Shown here one piece after another: positions 13,020 through 21,927 of a DNA stretch of 52,487 bases. The stretch spans positions 1 to 52,487 of the forward strand of contig JANTQF010000244.1 in assembly GCA_032988165.1 (NCBI GenBank). Direction: 5' to 3'. The notes under the pieces were generated by a model that saw nothing but the letters and a program-made list of their open reading frames with translations, was not told the origin of the DNA and made no database searches. This DNA is from Emmonsiellopsis sp. PD_33. Taxonomy: Eukaryota > Ascomycota > Eurotiomycetes > Onygenales > Ajellomycetaceae. Position 1 is the first letter of the stretch. Each line of letters opens with the position of its first letter. Both the position numbers and the translations under genes were made by a program.

Positions 13020-14137
13020 TGTAGGTAGACTGCAGACAAGTCCAAGTCAAGTCTAATATAAAGGTATTCAAGCTGAGTTACTTGATATATATATATATGT
13101 CAGGGCAGGTTACTTGCCTGGGTATATATAACTAAGTAAAATCTGAGTTATATATATATATACCTGGGGTGAGTCCAAACGAGTAAAAACTCAAGTATTT
13201 ACCAGATAATTTGAAGAAATAGCTCAAAATGAACTTATAATAGAATAAGAATAGTAGAAAATCTATTGAAAATCATTAAAAATTATATTATTAGTGTATT
13301 TTATTAAAATATTAGTAGTTTTATATACATTTACTATGGAATAACTACTTAAAAAGCTTCAAAAAGCCTTCAATCTATACTTTTTTATAGCTTTGAAATT
13401 ACCCGGATAATATTCAAAATATCCAAGTTTTATAGCCTTTAAAATGAGGAATATCCAAGTTATAATAAACCTATTCAAGGCAAATTAAAACAAGTAATTT
13501 CTGAGTCCAAGTTAAGTTTTAAACTTGAAATTATTCAGCCTTGTCTGCACTCTAACTGTAAGGAAAGTCATCTCTCAAGCTCCCTACAATTAGAGTGCAG
13601 ATGAGGCTGAATAATTTCAAGTTCAAAGCTCAACTTGGACTCAGAAATTACTTGTTTTAATTTGCCTTGAATAGGCCTACTTATAACTTGGATATTCCTT
13701 GTTTTAAGCCTATAAAAACTTGGATATTTTGAATATTATCCGGGTAATTTCAAAGCTATAAAAAAGTATAGATTGAAGGCTTTTTGAAGCTTTTTAAGTA
13801 GTTATTCCATAGTAAATGTATATAAAACTACTAATATTTTAATAAAATACACTAATAATATAATTTTTAATGATTTTCAATAGATTTTCTACTATTTTTA
13901 TTATATTATAAGTCTATTTTGAGCTATTTCTTCAAATTTTCTGGAAAATATTCGAGTTTTTAGTCAATTTTACTCAATTTGACTTGATTTGGATGTATAT
14001 ATATATAACGCGGATTTTACTTGGCTAGGGTTAGCCAGGCAAGTAACTCACCTTAATATATATATATATATCAAGTAACTCAGCTTGAATACCCTTATAT
14101 TAGACTTAACTTGGACTTGTCTGCAGTCTACTTACAG
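13020..14137. mobile_element. Inverted pair of MITE-like elements forming a 1.1-kb palindrome
   Basis: Two arms of about 540 bp are inverted copies of one another around a spacer of about 22 bp (13562-13583). The outer ends read TGTA(G/A)GTAGACTGCAGACA. The inner ends read as a variant, with GTGCAGACAAGGCTGAA, so each arm looks like its own element with inverted termini. Each arm contains TA-rich runs. The arms differ by several substitutions and indels. The terminal TACAGT-like ends and TA context would fit a Tc1/mariner (Fot1/Pot2-like) MITE, but that family call is a guess. Confidence 0.75.
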
Positions 14138-14139
14138 TT

Positions 14140-15310
14140 ACTACATTTAATAATAGTATGAGGACAAGTTTTTCCTATTATGGAACAGAGTAAATAAGAA
14201 TGCTCCCTAATATTATGATTCTAAGTATAAATATCACAGGAAGTCATTCTTTTACAAGAGTTAGAGAAATACCTCTATCTCTGACATTTTCTACACTAAG
14301 TATTAGTCTTTAGCTTTGGTTTTGAGTCAATAAACTCATATATCCTCAGCTTTAAGCCAGCTATTCTCAGAGAAGAGATTTTTACTTATTCTGAAGGTAT
14401 AGTAATAACTATAACTATTCTAATTCTTTTTCTCTATCTATCTTTAAAGCTACTGAGCCAGATTGGACCTCTTTTCAACTAAATTGAGTTAAACTCTTTA
14501 ATTTCTTGTCTTAAGAAGAACATACCCTCTTCACCTTTAAATATATCAACTGAAATATTATATAGAATCAGTTTATCCCATTTTTCATCTCTATCTAAAG
14601 ATATTGATGTTTGAAGATTTTCCTCTAAGATAGGCCTCCATTTCTCCTCATTTTGAAGAAGATAGTCAGCACTATAGTCATTTGAAGTAGTTATAACTAT
14701 AGAGCCTCCCATATAGGAGTTAGAAATAGTAGAAACTATCTTCAGAGTTTTTTCCTCTATCTAATCAGATGAAAAGCATTGATTCAGCTCATTTCTAAGT
14801 TTAAAGATGAACTTAGAATCAGAGAAAAGACTTAGAATCTCCTTATTATCAGGCTTGAAAATGAGCTTATATTTTTTTCATTGAAGAAGATTCTCTTTTC
14901 TTTTCTCTTCAAGCTTTGAAGGAGCATTTAGAGCAGTTTTATCAGCTATATAGCTGGATTTTTCAGCAGTTTTTTACACAGGTTTTTAACCACAGTTTGA
15001 GATAGATCCAGACACTGCCTGAGCATATATCTGATTAGAATCAGAGGAGATTTGAGTCTGAGAAAAGAGGATGACTTGAATTAACTTTATAGCCTCTACC
15101 TTAAACTTAAGAATTTCATCAAGCTACTTTGATATGAGAATTAAAAGATCTCTAATCTCTCTAGATTCTTCCTGAAATACTTAACTTTTGAGAAGACTGG
15201 CAGCAGCTTGAAGGTTCTCAATCTTTTAAGCTTATTTTTGAAACCCATTTCTTTTCTTTTTCTTTAAAATCTCTATCTCAGGAACTTTTTAAACAGGTAT
15301 TTTTTCCATG
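14140..15310 (-). pseudogene. LINE ORF1 (gag-like, zinc knuckle) relic
   Basis: Minus-strand frame begins at an ATG at 15309-15307 (MEKIPV) and continues with several stops. The open piece is 14479-14712 (MGGSIVITTSNDYSADYL..). The 3' part shows CRKCQR...C.R...C and further Cys/His around 14300-14170, as in the CCHC knuckles of LINE ORF1 proteins. Role: RNA-binding protein of the retrotransposon. Interrupted downstream by the palindromic insertion. Confidence 0.6.
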
Positions 15311-16115
15311 TTTCACTCAGATAACTAACTTAATTAGAGTCTAGTTAAATGATGACTGATTCTACCCTTTAGTTCAGCAACTAAACTAGATTTTTCAAGA
15401 TAATCTAGAAACTAAAAGTAGTTTTTAGAGATAAACTACTAAAATCTTCATAAACCCTTCAAGTGCTATAAAAGGGGAAAAAAGGAGATTTTTGATTTCA
15501 AAGCTAAATAGCAAAGAAATAACAGTTTTTTGAAGAAAAGCTGCTAAAAAATACCCAGTTTTTTGAAGAGAAACTACTCAAAACTCATCAGGCTTTATTT
15601 ATCTTCAAGAAGTCTTCCCCATATAATAAGTATATAGCTTAAAATTCTCAAAAACAGTCTAAAATCAGCAGGTAAACATAAAAAGTGATAAGTATTTAAC
15701 AGTAGCTCTTCAGCATGTAGGAAATATGAATGGAAAAGGGCAGAACAGTCCTATTTTATTCACCTAAGAGTAAAACCCAGGAAAAAACCTCTATCTTTTA
15801 CAGAAAATAATATTTCCCAAGGAAACTATTAAGTTCTCCTACTTATTGTAGGCCCTACCTTACAATAAGATTATATCCTGAAATATTCAATAGCTTCTAT
15901 AACTAACTGAGATCCTCCTCAATCAAAATAGATCACTATATCCTACTAAATAGCTCTGGGTTTGCAAAGAGAATCAACTGAAAACATCTCAAAATAGATA
16001 TCACACTCTCTATCATCAGATATATATATATAAGAATATATCTTTATATATCTTTTATTTGCAGGGATCAAGCTACTTTTCAGACAAAGAAATTCCTTCT
16101 TTAATATTAAGTATA
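15311..16115. other. Probable LINE 5' untranslated or flanking sequence
   Basis: Upstream of the ORF1 ATG of the minus-strand LINE. No open frame. Contains short related phrases (ttttttgaagagaaactact and variants at 15400-15600) that look like a degenerate repeat, and a TA-rich run near 16020-16035. The 5' end of the LINE cannot be placed. Confidence 0.35.
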
Positions 16116-16127
16116 GGGGGGGGGGGG
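16116..16127. repeat. Poly-G tract
   Basis: Run of 12 G in an AT-rich setting, the boundary between RIP-like flank and the GC-richer centre. Confidence 0.8.
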
Positions 16128-16768
16128 CATTTCAAAGGAGGACAAGGGAGGATGATAAGGGAGAGAGGTGGTTTTCTCATTAGGTGAGCTCTGTTTTAAA
16201 GGCATGCCAGCTAAATTGGCTGGGGAAGGTTAGGAGAGAGGCTTGACACAGCAGGTGAGAAAAAATTAAAATGATGATAGTTTTCACAGGCAATTAAAAC
16301 TGTAATTACTCAATCAATTTGACCCAGAAATATGCAGCAGTGCTTTTAGAAGAAAGAATAGGTTTTAATCTATCTGTTACTTAATTTATATGATGTTTAG
16401 AATAGTGGTTGTGGTGCTGTGATAAAAAGAAGAGATAACCTCTTACTTTTTTAATGTAACCACATTTTTGCACAGCACACCCCTAATTCTGGTTTAAATC
16501 TTATTAAAGTTAAATAGCAAATAGATCTCAATGAGAGCTTTCAAATGAGAGTATTTATATTCAGAAATTTAAAGGAAAAGGCATATTTAAAGAATTGTTG
16601 TTATTAAATAGTAGTTAATAATTATTATTTAGATATAAAGAGAAAGACTTAATAGAATATTATATAATTAATAAGTGAAAAAGGAGCTACTCTAGTAGTA
16701 GATAGAGAAATAACAAGATAGATTCCTCTTATAAAGAGAAGATTTTAACTAGCCTTTTAATATAAAGA
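16128..16768. other. Intergenic sequence with a small hairpin
   Basis: No gene recognised. At about 16395-16495 an imperfect inverted repeat occurs: a GTGGTGCTGTG phrase on the left and CACAGCACACCCCTAATTC on the right, with about 50 bp between. This could be a small foldback element. The remainder shows nothing I can name. Confidence 0.35.
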
Positions 16769-17127
16769 TGTGAGGACAGCAGGCTGGTCAGGGATAAGCC
16801 ATCTAATAAGTGCTGCATTAAGGTCTTAGCTATGAATCAGTAAGGCTAGCAGGGGTGAGGGCAGCTAAGCAGAGGCCAGGACTTATCCAGGCTCTGGCTA
16901 CTATGTTGATATGGGGCAATTAGCTCCAGGCGATAACAATATGTAGAGGTAATAGCTCCAAAGGATAACTAGACATGGAGGTAATAGCTCCAGTGGGGCA
17001 CTATAGATGGAGGTAATTGCGCCACATGAGAGGAAGAATGGAGTGGTTTGCTAGAGCAAGAAAAAGGTATGTCTTCAGAAGAATCATAGCTGATTGCTAA
17101 CCTCCATGAGAATGGGGGGAAGCAAGT
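16769..17127 (-). repeat. Partial chromovirus 3' LTR, copy 1
   Basis: Begins TGTGAGGACAGCAGG and matches 34582-34938 and the reverse complement of 39250-39607. Only about 357 of 656 bp remain. Contains a five-unit array of the 15-bp near-palindrome at 32-bp steps (starts 16913, 16945, 16977, 17009, 17041). Confidence 0.85.
16913..17055. repeat. 32-bp-period array of a 15-bp near-palindrome (LTR, copy 1)
   Basis: Five units start at 16913, 16945, 16977, 17009 and 17041, exactly 32 bp apart. Cores are GGGGCAATTAGCTCC, AGAGGTAATAGCTCC, GGAGGTAATAGCTCC, GGAGGTAATTGCGCC and a weak GAGTGGTTTGCTAGA. The 17-bp segments between cores are far less alike than the cores. Confidence 0.85.
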
Positions 17128-17900
17128 ATCAAGGAGATGGTTTAGGGGGGGGGTGTGTGCCATGGGCACCTAGTTAGTTTTGTGTTTGCTTTTTCTGTTT
17201 TAACCAAATTGAAGATGATTTTACCCAGTTTTATATCCCCTATGATCCCATTAAAGTGAGGTGAAAGTGAGAATTCTGTTGAGAAAAAGGCCCATAAACT
17301 ATACAGTAAAACCATGTAAAAACCTTTGAGGGAAAAAATAAAAAACCTCATAGGAAAAAAGAAAGTGGAAAGTAGATAGTAATAGGGATAAAGGATTTAT
17401 CAGAACTTTTAAAGGCTTCTGCCTATAGTAAAAAGATTTAGCTGAACCTTTGGAATAGGATTTAGGAGAACTTTAGGCTTATTCCAGCTTGCCAAAGGAT
17501 TACCTCAACCTGAGAAAGGGATTATAGAGCTCTGGGCTTAGTCCTGAGAAGGGGCCAAAGGCTTACCTGACCTTTCAAAAAGGGCTTATACATCTTTGGA
17601 CTTGAACCATAGTAGGTGCCAAAGGTTTATGCAGCCTTTTGCATGGGTGAAGGGTTTATGGAGCTTCAGGGTCAGACAATGATGGTCCCTGGAGGCTTAC
17701 CCAACCTTTGGGTCATATGAAATGGTGGGCAGCAAGGATGTCATTAAGCCAGAGTTCTATTTTGTAAGGGCAGAGGGAGCAAACATCATTGTTTTGCATG
17801 AGAAATGGGGTGAATACCTCCATTTGGTATAAGGAAGTGGTGCATTTTGCCTCACTTCAGTTGCATTTTTGGCACTTTTGTGGCTGCAGACCATCAGGAT
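17128..17900 (-). other. Chromovirus 3' noncoding region, copy 1
   Basis: Closely matches 37164-37941. Contains a G-run next to the tail of the antisense ORF known from copy 2, a series of imperfect 60-bp phrases built on 'aaaggcttaccxxaccttt' (17400-17720), and three motif units near 17776, 17807 and 17839. The ORFs of 60-110 codons here look like shadows. Confidence 0.55.
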
Positions 17901-17929
17901 GGAGCGTGATTCAGTCAGCCTCTCATTGC

Positions 17930-18420
17930 AAAAAGTTGTTGAAGGCAGTAGTATCTTCAACATTTTCTTTAGGCTCCCAGGTATCATCAGTGGTTCCCCA
18001 ACCTTGCCAACATACCAGGTATTGCCATTTTCATCTGATTTTCTGCCATTTGAGGATTTCTTTGATTTGCCATTCTTCTTCCCCATCAACTAAGTCAGGC
18101 AGTGGAGGGGGAGTGACATTGTCACATTGAGAATATGGCTCTAACAAAGAAACATGAAAAACTGGATGGATGCTCCTATAGGTAACAGGGAGCTTCAGCT
18201 TGTAGGATTGAGTCCCCCATGCATCTATTATCTCAAAAGGGCCTAGATATTTATGATCCAATTTGTGTGTGGGTCTAATCATCCAGAGGTTTTTGGCATT
18301 TAAAAGGACCTTATCTCCAATATGAAAGCGCTTGGGTTTGTGTTTGAAATCATAGTACTTCTTTTGATCTGCTTTGGCCTTTTCAAGGTTTTCCTGGAGC
18401 TCAGTTTGTGCTTTTTCCAT
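17930..18420 (-). pseudogene. Chromovirus integrase C-terminus and chromodomain
   Basis: The open frame 18420-18031 reads a basic helical stretch, then FHIGDKVLLNAKNL, KLDHKYLGPFEI and YRSIHPVFHVSLLEPY, the GPY/F module of chromovirus integrases. After a TGA (former Arg) the same frame continues with KWQYLVCWQGWGTTDDTWEP, a clear chromodomain (aromatic cage residues Y, W and W visible). Chromodomains steer integration to methylated-histone chromatin in this family. One stop splits the domain, so it is inactive as it stands. Confidence 0.85.
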
Positions 18421-18430
18421 TCATTTAGCA

Positions 18431-19150
18431 CCGTCGATAGCCTCAGCTGAGGCATGGTTTGGAGGGGGATGTATGTCAATGTCTAGAGATGGTTGAAGTC
18501 CCACTACTGCTTCTATAGGGCTGACTTTGGTTGAACTATACTGGGAATTGTTGTAAACAAATTGTGCCAGGGGAAGCCATCTTGCCCAGTCATCTTGGTT
18601 GAAGTTAGAGAAGCAGTAAAGGTAGTGTTCAAGGACTTGATTTTGACATTCAGTTTGACCATCTATTTGAGGGTGAAAGGCTGTGGATAGGCAGTGTTTA
18701 GTTCCTAACAGCCAGCAAAGAGTACTCTAAAATTGACTGGTAAAAAGAGCTCTGCAGTCTGAAACTATGTTCCAGGGTGAGCCAAAGAGGCTATAGGCAC
18801 AGTCATATAGAAGGTCTGCAAGTTCTTCAGCCATGATGTCCTTAGTGCATGGTAGGTAAAGGGTAAACTTGGTTAAGGCATCCACAATGACCAGGATGGA
18901 ATTGTAGGTTTGGCCTCTCCAAGTTGAAGCTGGTAATCCAGTTATAAAGTCCATTGTGATGGTCTCTCAAAAGTCAGTAGGTGTTGGAAGGGAAGCAAGC
19001 TCACCATATTGCCTATGATGTTTTGGCTTCACCTGTTGGCAGGTGTCACAAGTGGAAATGTAGTCAGTAATATCCTTATCAAGTCCATGCTAAAAGTACT
19101 TGAGTTGGATAGTCTCTTTGGACTGTTTTACCTCAAAGTGACCCCCCTGT
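18431..19150 (-). pseudogene. Chromovirus integrase, zinc-binding and catalytic parts
   Basis: Minus strand: His pair in LNHDDPQGGHF, Cys pair in CDTCQQVKPKH (about 19060-19025), then MDFITGLPAS with the first catalytic Asp. VIVDALTKFTLYLPC and IVSDCRALFTSQF follow (second Asp; the SDRG usually seen is SDCR). The third block is read around 18560-18540 before the integrase C-terminus. The open piece is 18954-18727. Stops (TGA, TAG) separate the pieces. The enzyme would insert the cDNA into the genome. Confidence 0.8.
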
Positions 19151-20337
19151 GGGTCATCATGGTTGAGGTGGATAATCTCTTTGGTTAAAGCCTTCAGTTG
19201 AGGAACATAGGCATGGCTGTTGAACTGGAGCAGGCTGTTGTCAGAAATGGTCCAGGAAGGGGTGCCACTGCTCTGAACTATATCAGAGATATCCTTCTTC
19301 TTATTGCAGGTGAACTTGTCAGAGTCTTGGGCCTTTAACAAGAGAGAAAGAAAGGATTCTTGCATGTCTGTGTATGCTGTCTTGGGAGCTAAGGCTGTGG
19401 AGGCTAATAGCCTAGACATACTGAAGGCCAATGGGTGTCCCCATGGCTCCAATATGCTAGATATGGAATCCCTGATGTCCAACATGCTGGAAGTGCACAC
19501 CAAGGTTGCTGATGAACGATCTGGTGAGTGGGAACTGTGTGCTGGGGCTGCTGGCAGTTCTGGTGTGGGCTTTGAGGCAAATTGCGCCCATATGAGGTGG
19601 GAAGTGGAGCAATTTGCATCAATTTTGGAGGATGATGGAGCACTTTGCTCCATGTTGTAGGCCTGAATGGCGATTACTAGGGTGCAAATGTCAGGGGAAT
19701 CTATTTCCCAGCCCTGTCTGACTCCATGGTGTAGTTTTTGTTGTAGGGTAGGTAGCATTACCTCACCATGGTAGGATTCAGCGTAATCAGTGCGGTGACT
19801 GGGCCCATTGGTGGGGTTTTTCTTCCCTGGGTGGTGATGCAGAGTGAAATTATAGGCACTGAGGCCTTCTGCCCATCTAGCCTGATGTCTGTTTAATGCT
19901 TTAGTCATTATAAAGTACTGAAGGTTGACATGGTCAGAAAAGACTTGAATTGGATACTTGCTTCCTTCCAAGTAGTGCCTCCAATTCTTGAAGCACACAA
20001 CTATAGACAGGAGTTCTTTGTCATGAGTGTCATAGCATGTTTCTGCATCAATTAGTTTGCAAGACTAATATGCAACAGGGCGCCAGAGGCCATCATCCTG
20101 AAGCTGGTTAAGGATAGCTGCTATTGCATATATCAAAGTGTCTGGGTCAATTGAAATCTGGTGCTCTGAGTCAAAGTGGGCAAGTAATGGAGCTGAGGTA
20201 AAGCAATTTTTGAGCTCTTGAAAAGCCTGAGTGGCTTCCTCTGTCCAAATGAATGGCACTCTCTGTTCCCCTTTCTTAGGGCCTTTCATTAAGTTGAATA
20301 AAGGCCCTGTGATTCTGGAATAACTGTGGATGAAATG
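19090..20337 (-). pseudogene. Chromovirus RNase H and connection region, copy 1
   Basis: Open pieces 20289-20065 (MKGPKKGEQRVPFIWTEEAT, the RT thumb/RNase H junction) and 19998-19090 (CFKNWRHYLEGSKYPIQVFS, then HRTDYAE and a Pro/Ser-rich linker). This is the Ty3/gypsy RNase H with the usual tether before integrase. The linker (about 19660-19560) carries three copies of the 15-bp near-palindrome at 32- and 31-bp steps, unusual in coding DNA. A stop at about 20060 separates the pieces. Confidence 0.75.
19574..19651. repeat. Near-palindrome array inside the pol linker, copy 1
   Basis: Cores at 19574 (GAGGCAAATTGCGCC), 19606 (GGAGCAATTTGCATC) and 19637 (GGAGCACTTTGCTCC), steps of 32 and 31 bp. 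The same stretch recurs inverted at 23886-23963. Confidence 0.8.
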
Positions 20338-21220
20338 TCAATAGAAGTTGGCAAATCCTAAGAAGGATTGAACATCCTTAATGCTTGCTGGGAGAGGCCA
20401 TCTAAGGATTATTTCCACATGGTCTGGTTCCATTTCAATGCCTGAGGATCCAACAATGAACCCCAGAAAGGAGACTTTTTCCATGTTAAAGTCACATTTT
20501 GAAAGCTTGACATAGAGACTTGCACAGTTAAGACAGTCAAGAACCTTTTGGACATACCACTTGTGCTCCTCCAGAGAATTGGAATAGATGAGGATGTCAT
20601 CTAGGTAAACCACACAGCAATCATCAAGGAGATCTGCTAAAGCCTGGTTGATATAGGCCTGAAATGTGGTAGGAGCATTGGCCAAGCCAAAAGGAACAAC
20701 ATTATACTCAAAGTGTCCATATCAGGTCTGGAAAGCAGATTTCCAGCAGTCTTCAGGCTGGATTTGGATCCAGTGGTAGGCATCCCAGAGGTCTAGTTTT
20801 GTATAGACCTGGGCTCCTCCAAGTCTGTCCAGGAGCTCACTAATTAAGGGTAAGGGGTACTGGTTCTTAATAGTGAGTTTGTTGAGGCCTCTGTAGTCAA
20901 TGCAAAGGCATAGGCCTCCATCCTTTTTTGGGATGAAGAGAATTGGAGTGCCTGCAGGACTAGTAGAAGGGGAGATTCAACCTTTATCTAGAGCAGTGTC
21001 TAGGTATTCATGAAGAGCCTGGAGCTCTGTGGTGGAAAGGTTGTAAATTGGCATGAAGGGTGATCTGGTTCTATCTTCAAGGATGATCTCATGCTCTGCA
21101 TCTGGATGTCTTAGGGTGCAAAACACTTCCACCTCATTGAAAAGGTGGGCATACAGTTCCAAATAATTAGGATAAGGGGGCAAATTGCTCCTCAGTGCTG
21201 TAGAAGTGTGGGGCAAATTG
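20338..21220 (-). pseudogene. Chromovirus reverse transcriptase, copy 1
   Basis: Reads YPNYLELYAHLFNEVEVF, PFMPIYNLSTTELQAL, PILFIPKK, LCIDYRGLNK, KLDLWDAYH, VPFGLANAPTTFQAYIN and VVYLDDILIYS (catalytic YLDD at about 20595-20606), then LGFANFY: the ordered RT blocks of Ty3/gypsy. Stops occur at KG-W-IS (TGG to TGA), at QT-R-YGHFEY (CGA to TGA) and after ANFY, where the usual Arg-Arg pair now reads TGA CAT. The catalytic aspartates are intact. Confidence 0.9.
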
Positions 21221-21225
21221 TGCCC

Positions 21226-21460
21226 TCAGGCCTCAGCAGATGGCACATTTTCCTCCAATCTGCATGAGGAGTGGCATTGTTTGGTAACCACATTAAGCAC
21301 AATGGCTTCTTCCTGAGGAGTCAGGGCTTCTGACTTAACATCAGGAATGGTGACTGTGCAGAGGTATACCATAGTGCCAGCTAGGAGTTTGTTGGCAGCA
21401 TCTTCTGTGGATAGGTCAAGGTTCTCAGGGCTGGCAGTAGTTTGAAGGATGAACTCTCCT
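21226..21460 (-). pseudogene. Chromovirus protease tail and protease-RT linker, copy 1
   Basis: From GEFILQTTASPENLDLSTED onward this matches copy 3 (41275-41509) closely; before GEFIL the two diverge. Here the frame runs into the shared module of 36083-36195 instead of the protease core, so the active site is absent. The linker to RT contains two near-palindromes (21177 and 21210, 33 bp apart, which keeps frame). A TGA between this part and RT occurs at the same place in copy 3. Confidence 0.7.
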
Positions 21461-21571
21461 CTGTCTGACCAGCCTTTCAGGGCAAAACATGCTGAAATCC
21501 CTGAGCACTTGGAGCAAAACACACCAATTCTCCAAAGGCCTTAGCATAATTTGCCCTAAATGCACACTAGC
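21461..21571 (-). repeat. Module shared with 36083-36195
   Basis: Reverse complement matches 36083-36195 over about 105 bp, including the phrases CTAGTGTGCATTTAGGG, GATTTCAGCATGTTTTGC and CTGGTCAGACAG (variants). It holds three diverged motif units. It sits at the broken 5' edge of copy 1 but inside the 3' region of copy 2, in the opposite orientation relative to pol. Confidence 0.7.
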
Positions 21572-21574
21572 TCT

Positions 21575-21905
21575 CTTGTCTATCATCTTATTCACCATCT
21601 TGTCCATCATCTCATTCACCATCTTGTCTACCATCTTATCCACAAGCTCTGCCTCTCATCCACAGGCTCTGCCTCTCATCTATGGGCTCCTCCTTTTGTG
21701 TACAGGCTCTACCTCTCATTCATCATCTTGTTTACCATCTCACCCATCATCTTGTCTACCATCTTGTCCACCATCTTGTCCATCACCTTGTCCACCATCT
21801 CATCCACCATCTTGTCCACCATCTTGTCCACCATCTTGTTCACCACCTCATCTACCATCTTGTTCACCATCTCATCCACCATCTCATCCACCATCTCATT
21901 GGCAT
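21575..21905. repeat. 12-bp minisatellite (caccatcttgtc)
   Basis: About 27 imperfect copies of a 12-bp unit, variants caccatctcatc and caccatcttgtt. On the minus strand it reads MVDK repeats without stops, and other frames are open too, so several long ORFs here are artefacts of the repeat. A short interruption (21648-21715) has three copies of a ctctgcctctcat phrase. Confidence 0.9.
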
Positions 21906-21927
21906 ATCCTAGTCACTTCCTTTCCCA

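Larger units (their letters stand above)
9400..15310 (-). mobile_element. Tad1-like non-LTR retrotransposon (LINE), decayed
   Basis: On the minus strand the order is ORF1 with Cys/His knuckles, then ORF2 with APE-type endonuclease, reverse transcriptase and RNase H, the layout of Tad1-clade LINEs of filamentous fungi. Recognisable blocks are GDFNSH and GSDHE (endonuclease), QIGSRRQNS, AAFIDIKGAF and SYIDD (RT), and IYSDG (RNase H). Stops are scattered through both ORFs. A 1.1-kb palindromic insertion (13020-14137) sits between the zinc knuckles of ORF1 and the start of ORF2. No poly-A tail is obvious at the 3' end (about 9.4 kb). Confidence 0.8.
16769..21571 (-). mobile_element. Ty3/gypsy chromovirus, copy 1 (truncated at both ends)
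   Basis: Minus-strand element reading protease tail, RT, RNase H, integrase, chromodomain, 3' noncoding part and a partial 3' LTR (16769-17127). The LTR is joined directly at about 17127 to sequence that in copy 2 lies 2.2 kb further in (about 37164). The rest of the LTR and most of the 3' region are therefore deleted. The 5' end (gag and most of protease) is missing: after the protease tail the sequence switches at about 21460 to a module also found at 36083-36195, then to a 12-bp minisatellite. Many TGA codons at former CGA show CpG decay. Confidence 0.85.

Noticed and set aside
16913..17055. CRISPR-like array (15-bp repeat, 17-bp spacer)
   Set aside because: Regular spacing invites the comparison, but the setting is a fungal retrotransposon LTR, repeats are degenerate and short, spacers are related to one another, and no cas-like gene exists.
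17757..18130. ORFs of 74-113 codons overlapping the chromodomain region
   Set aside because: Shadow frames; the chromodomain is in another frame of the minus strand.
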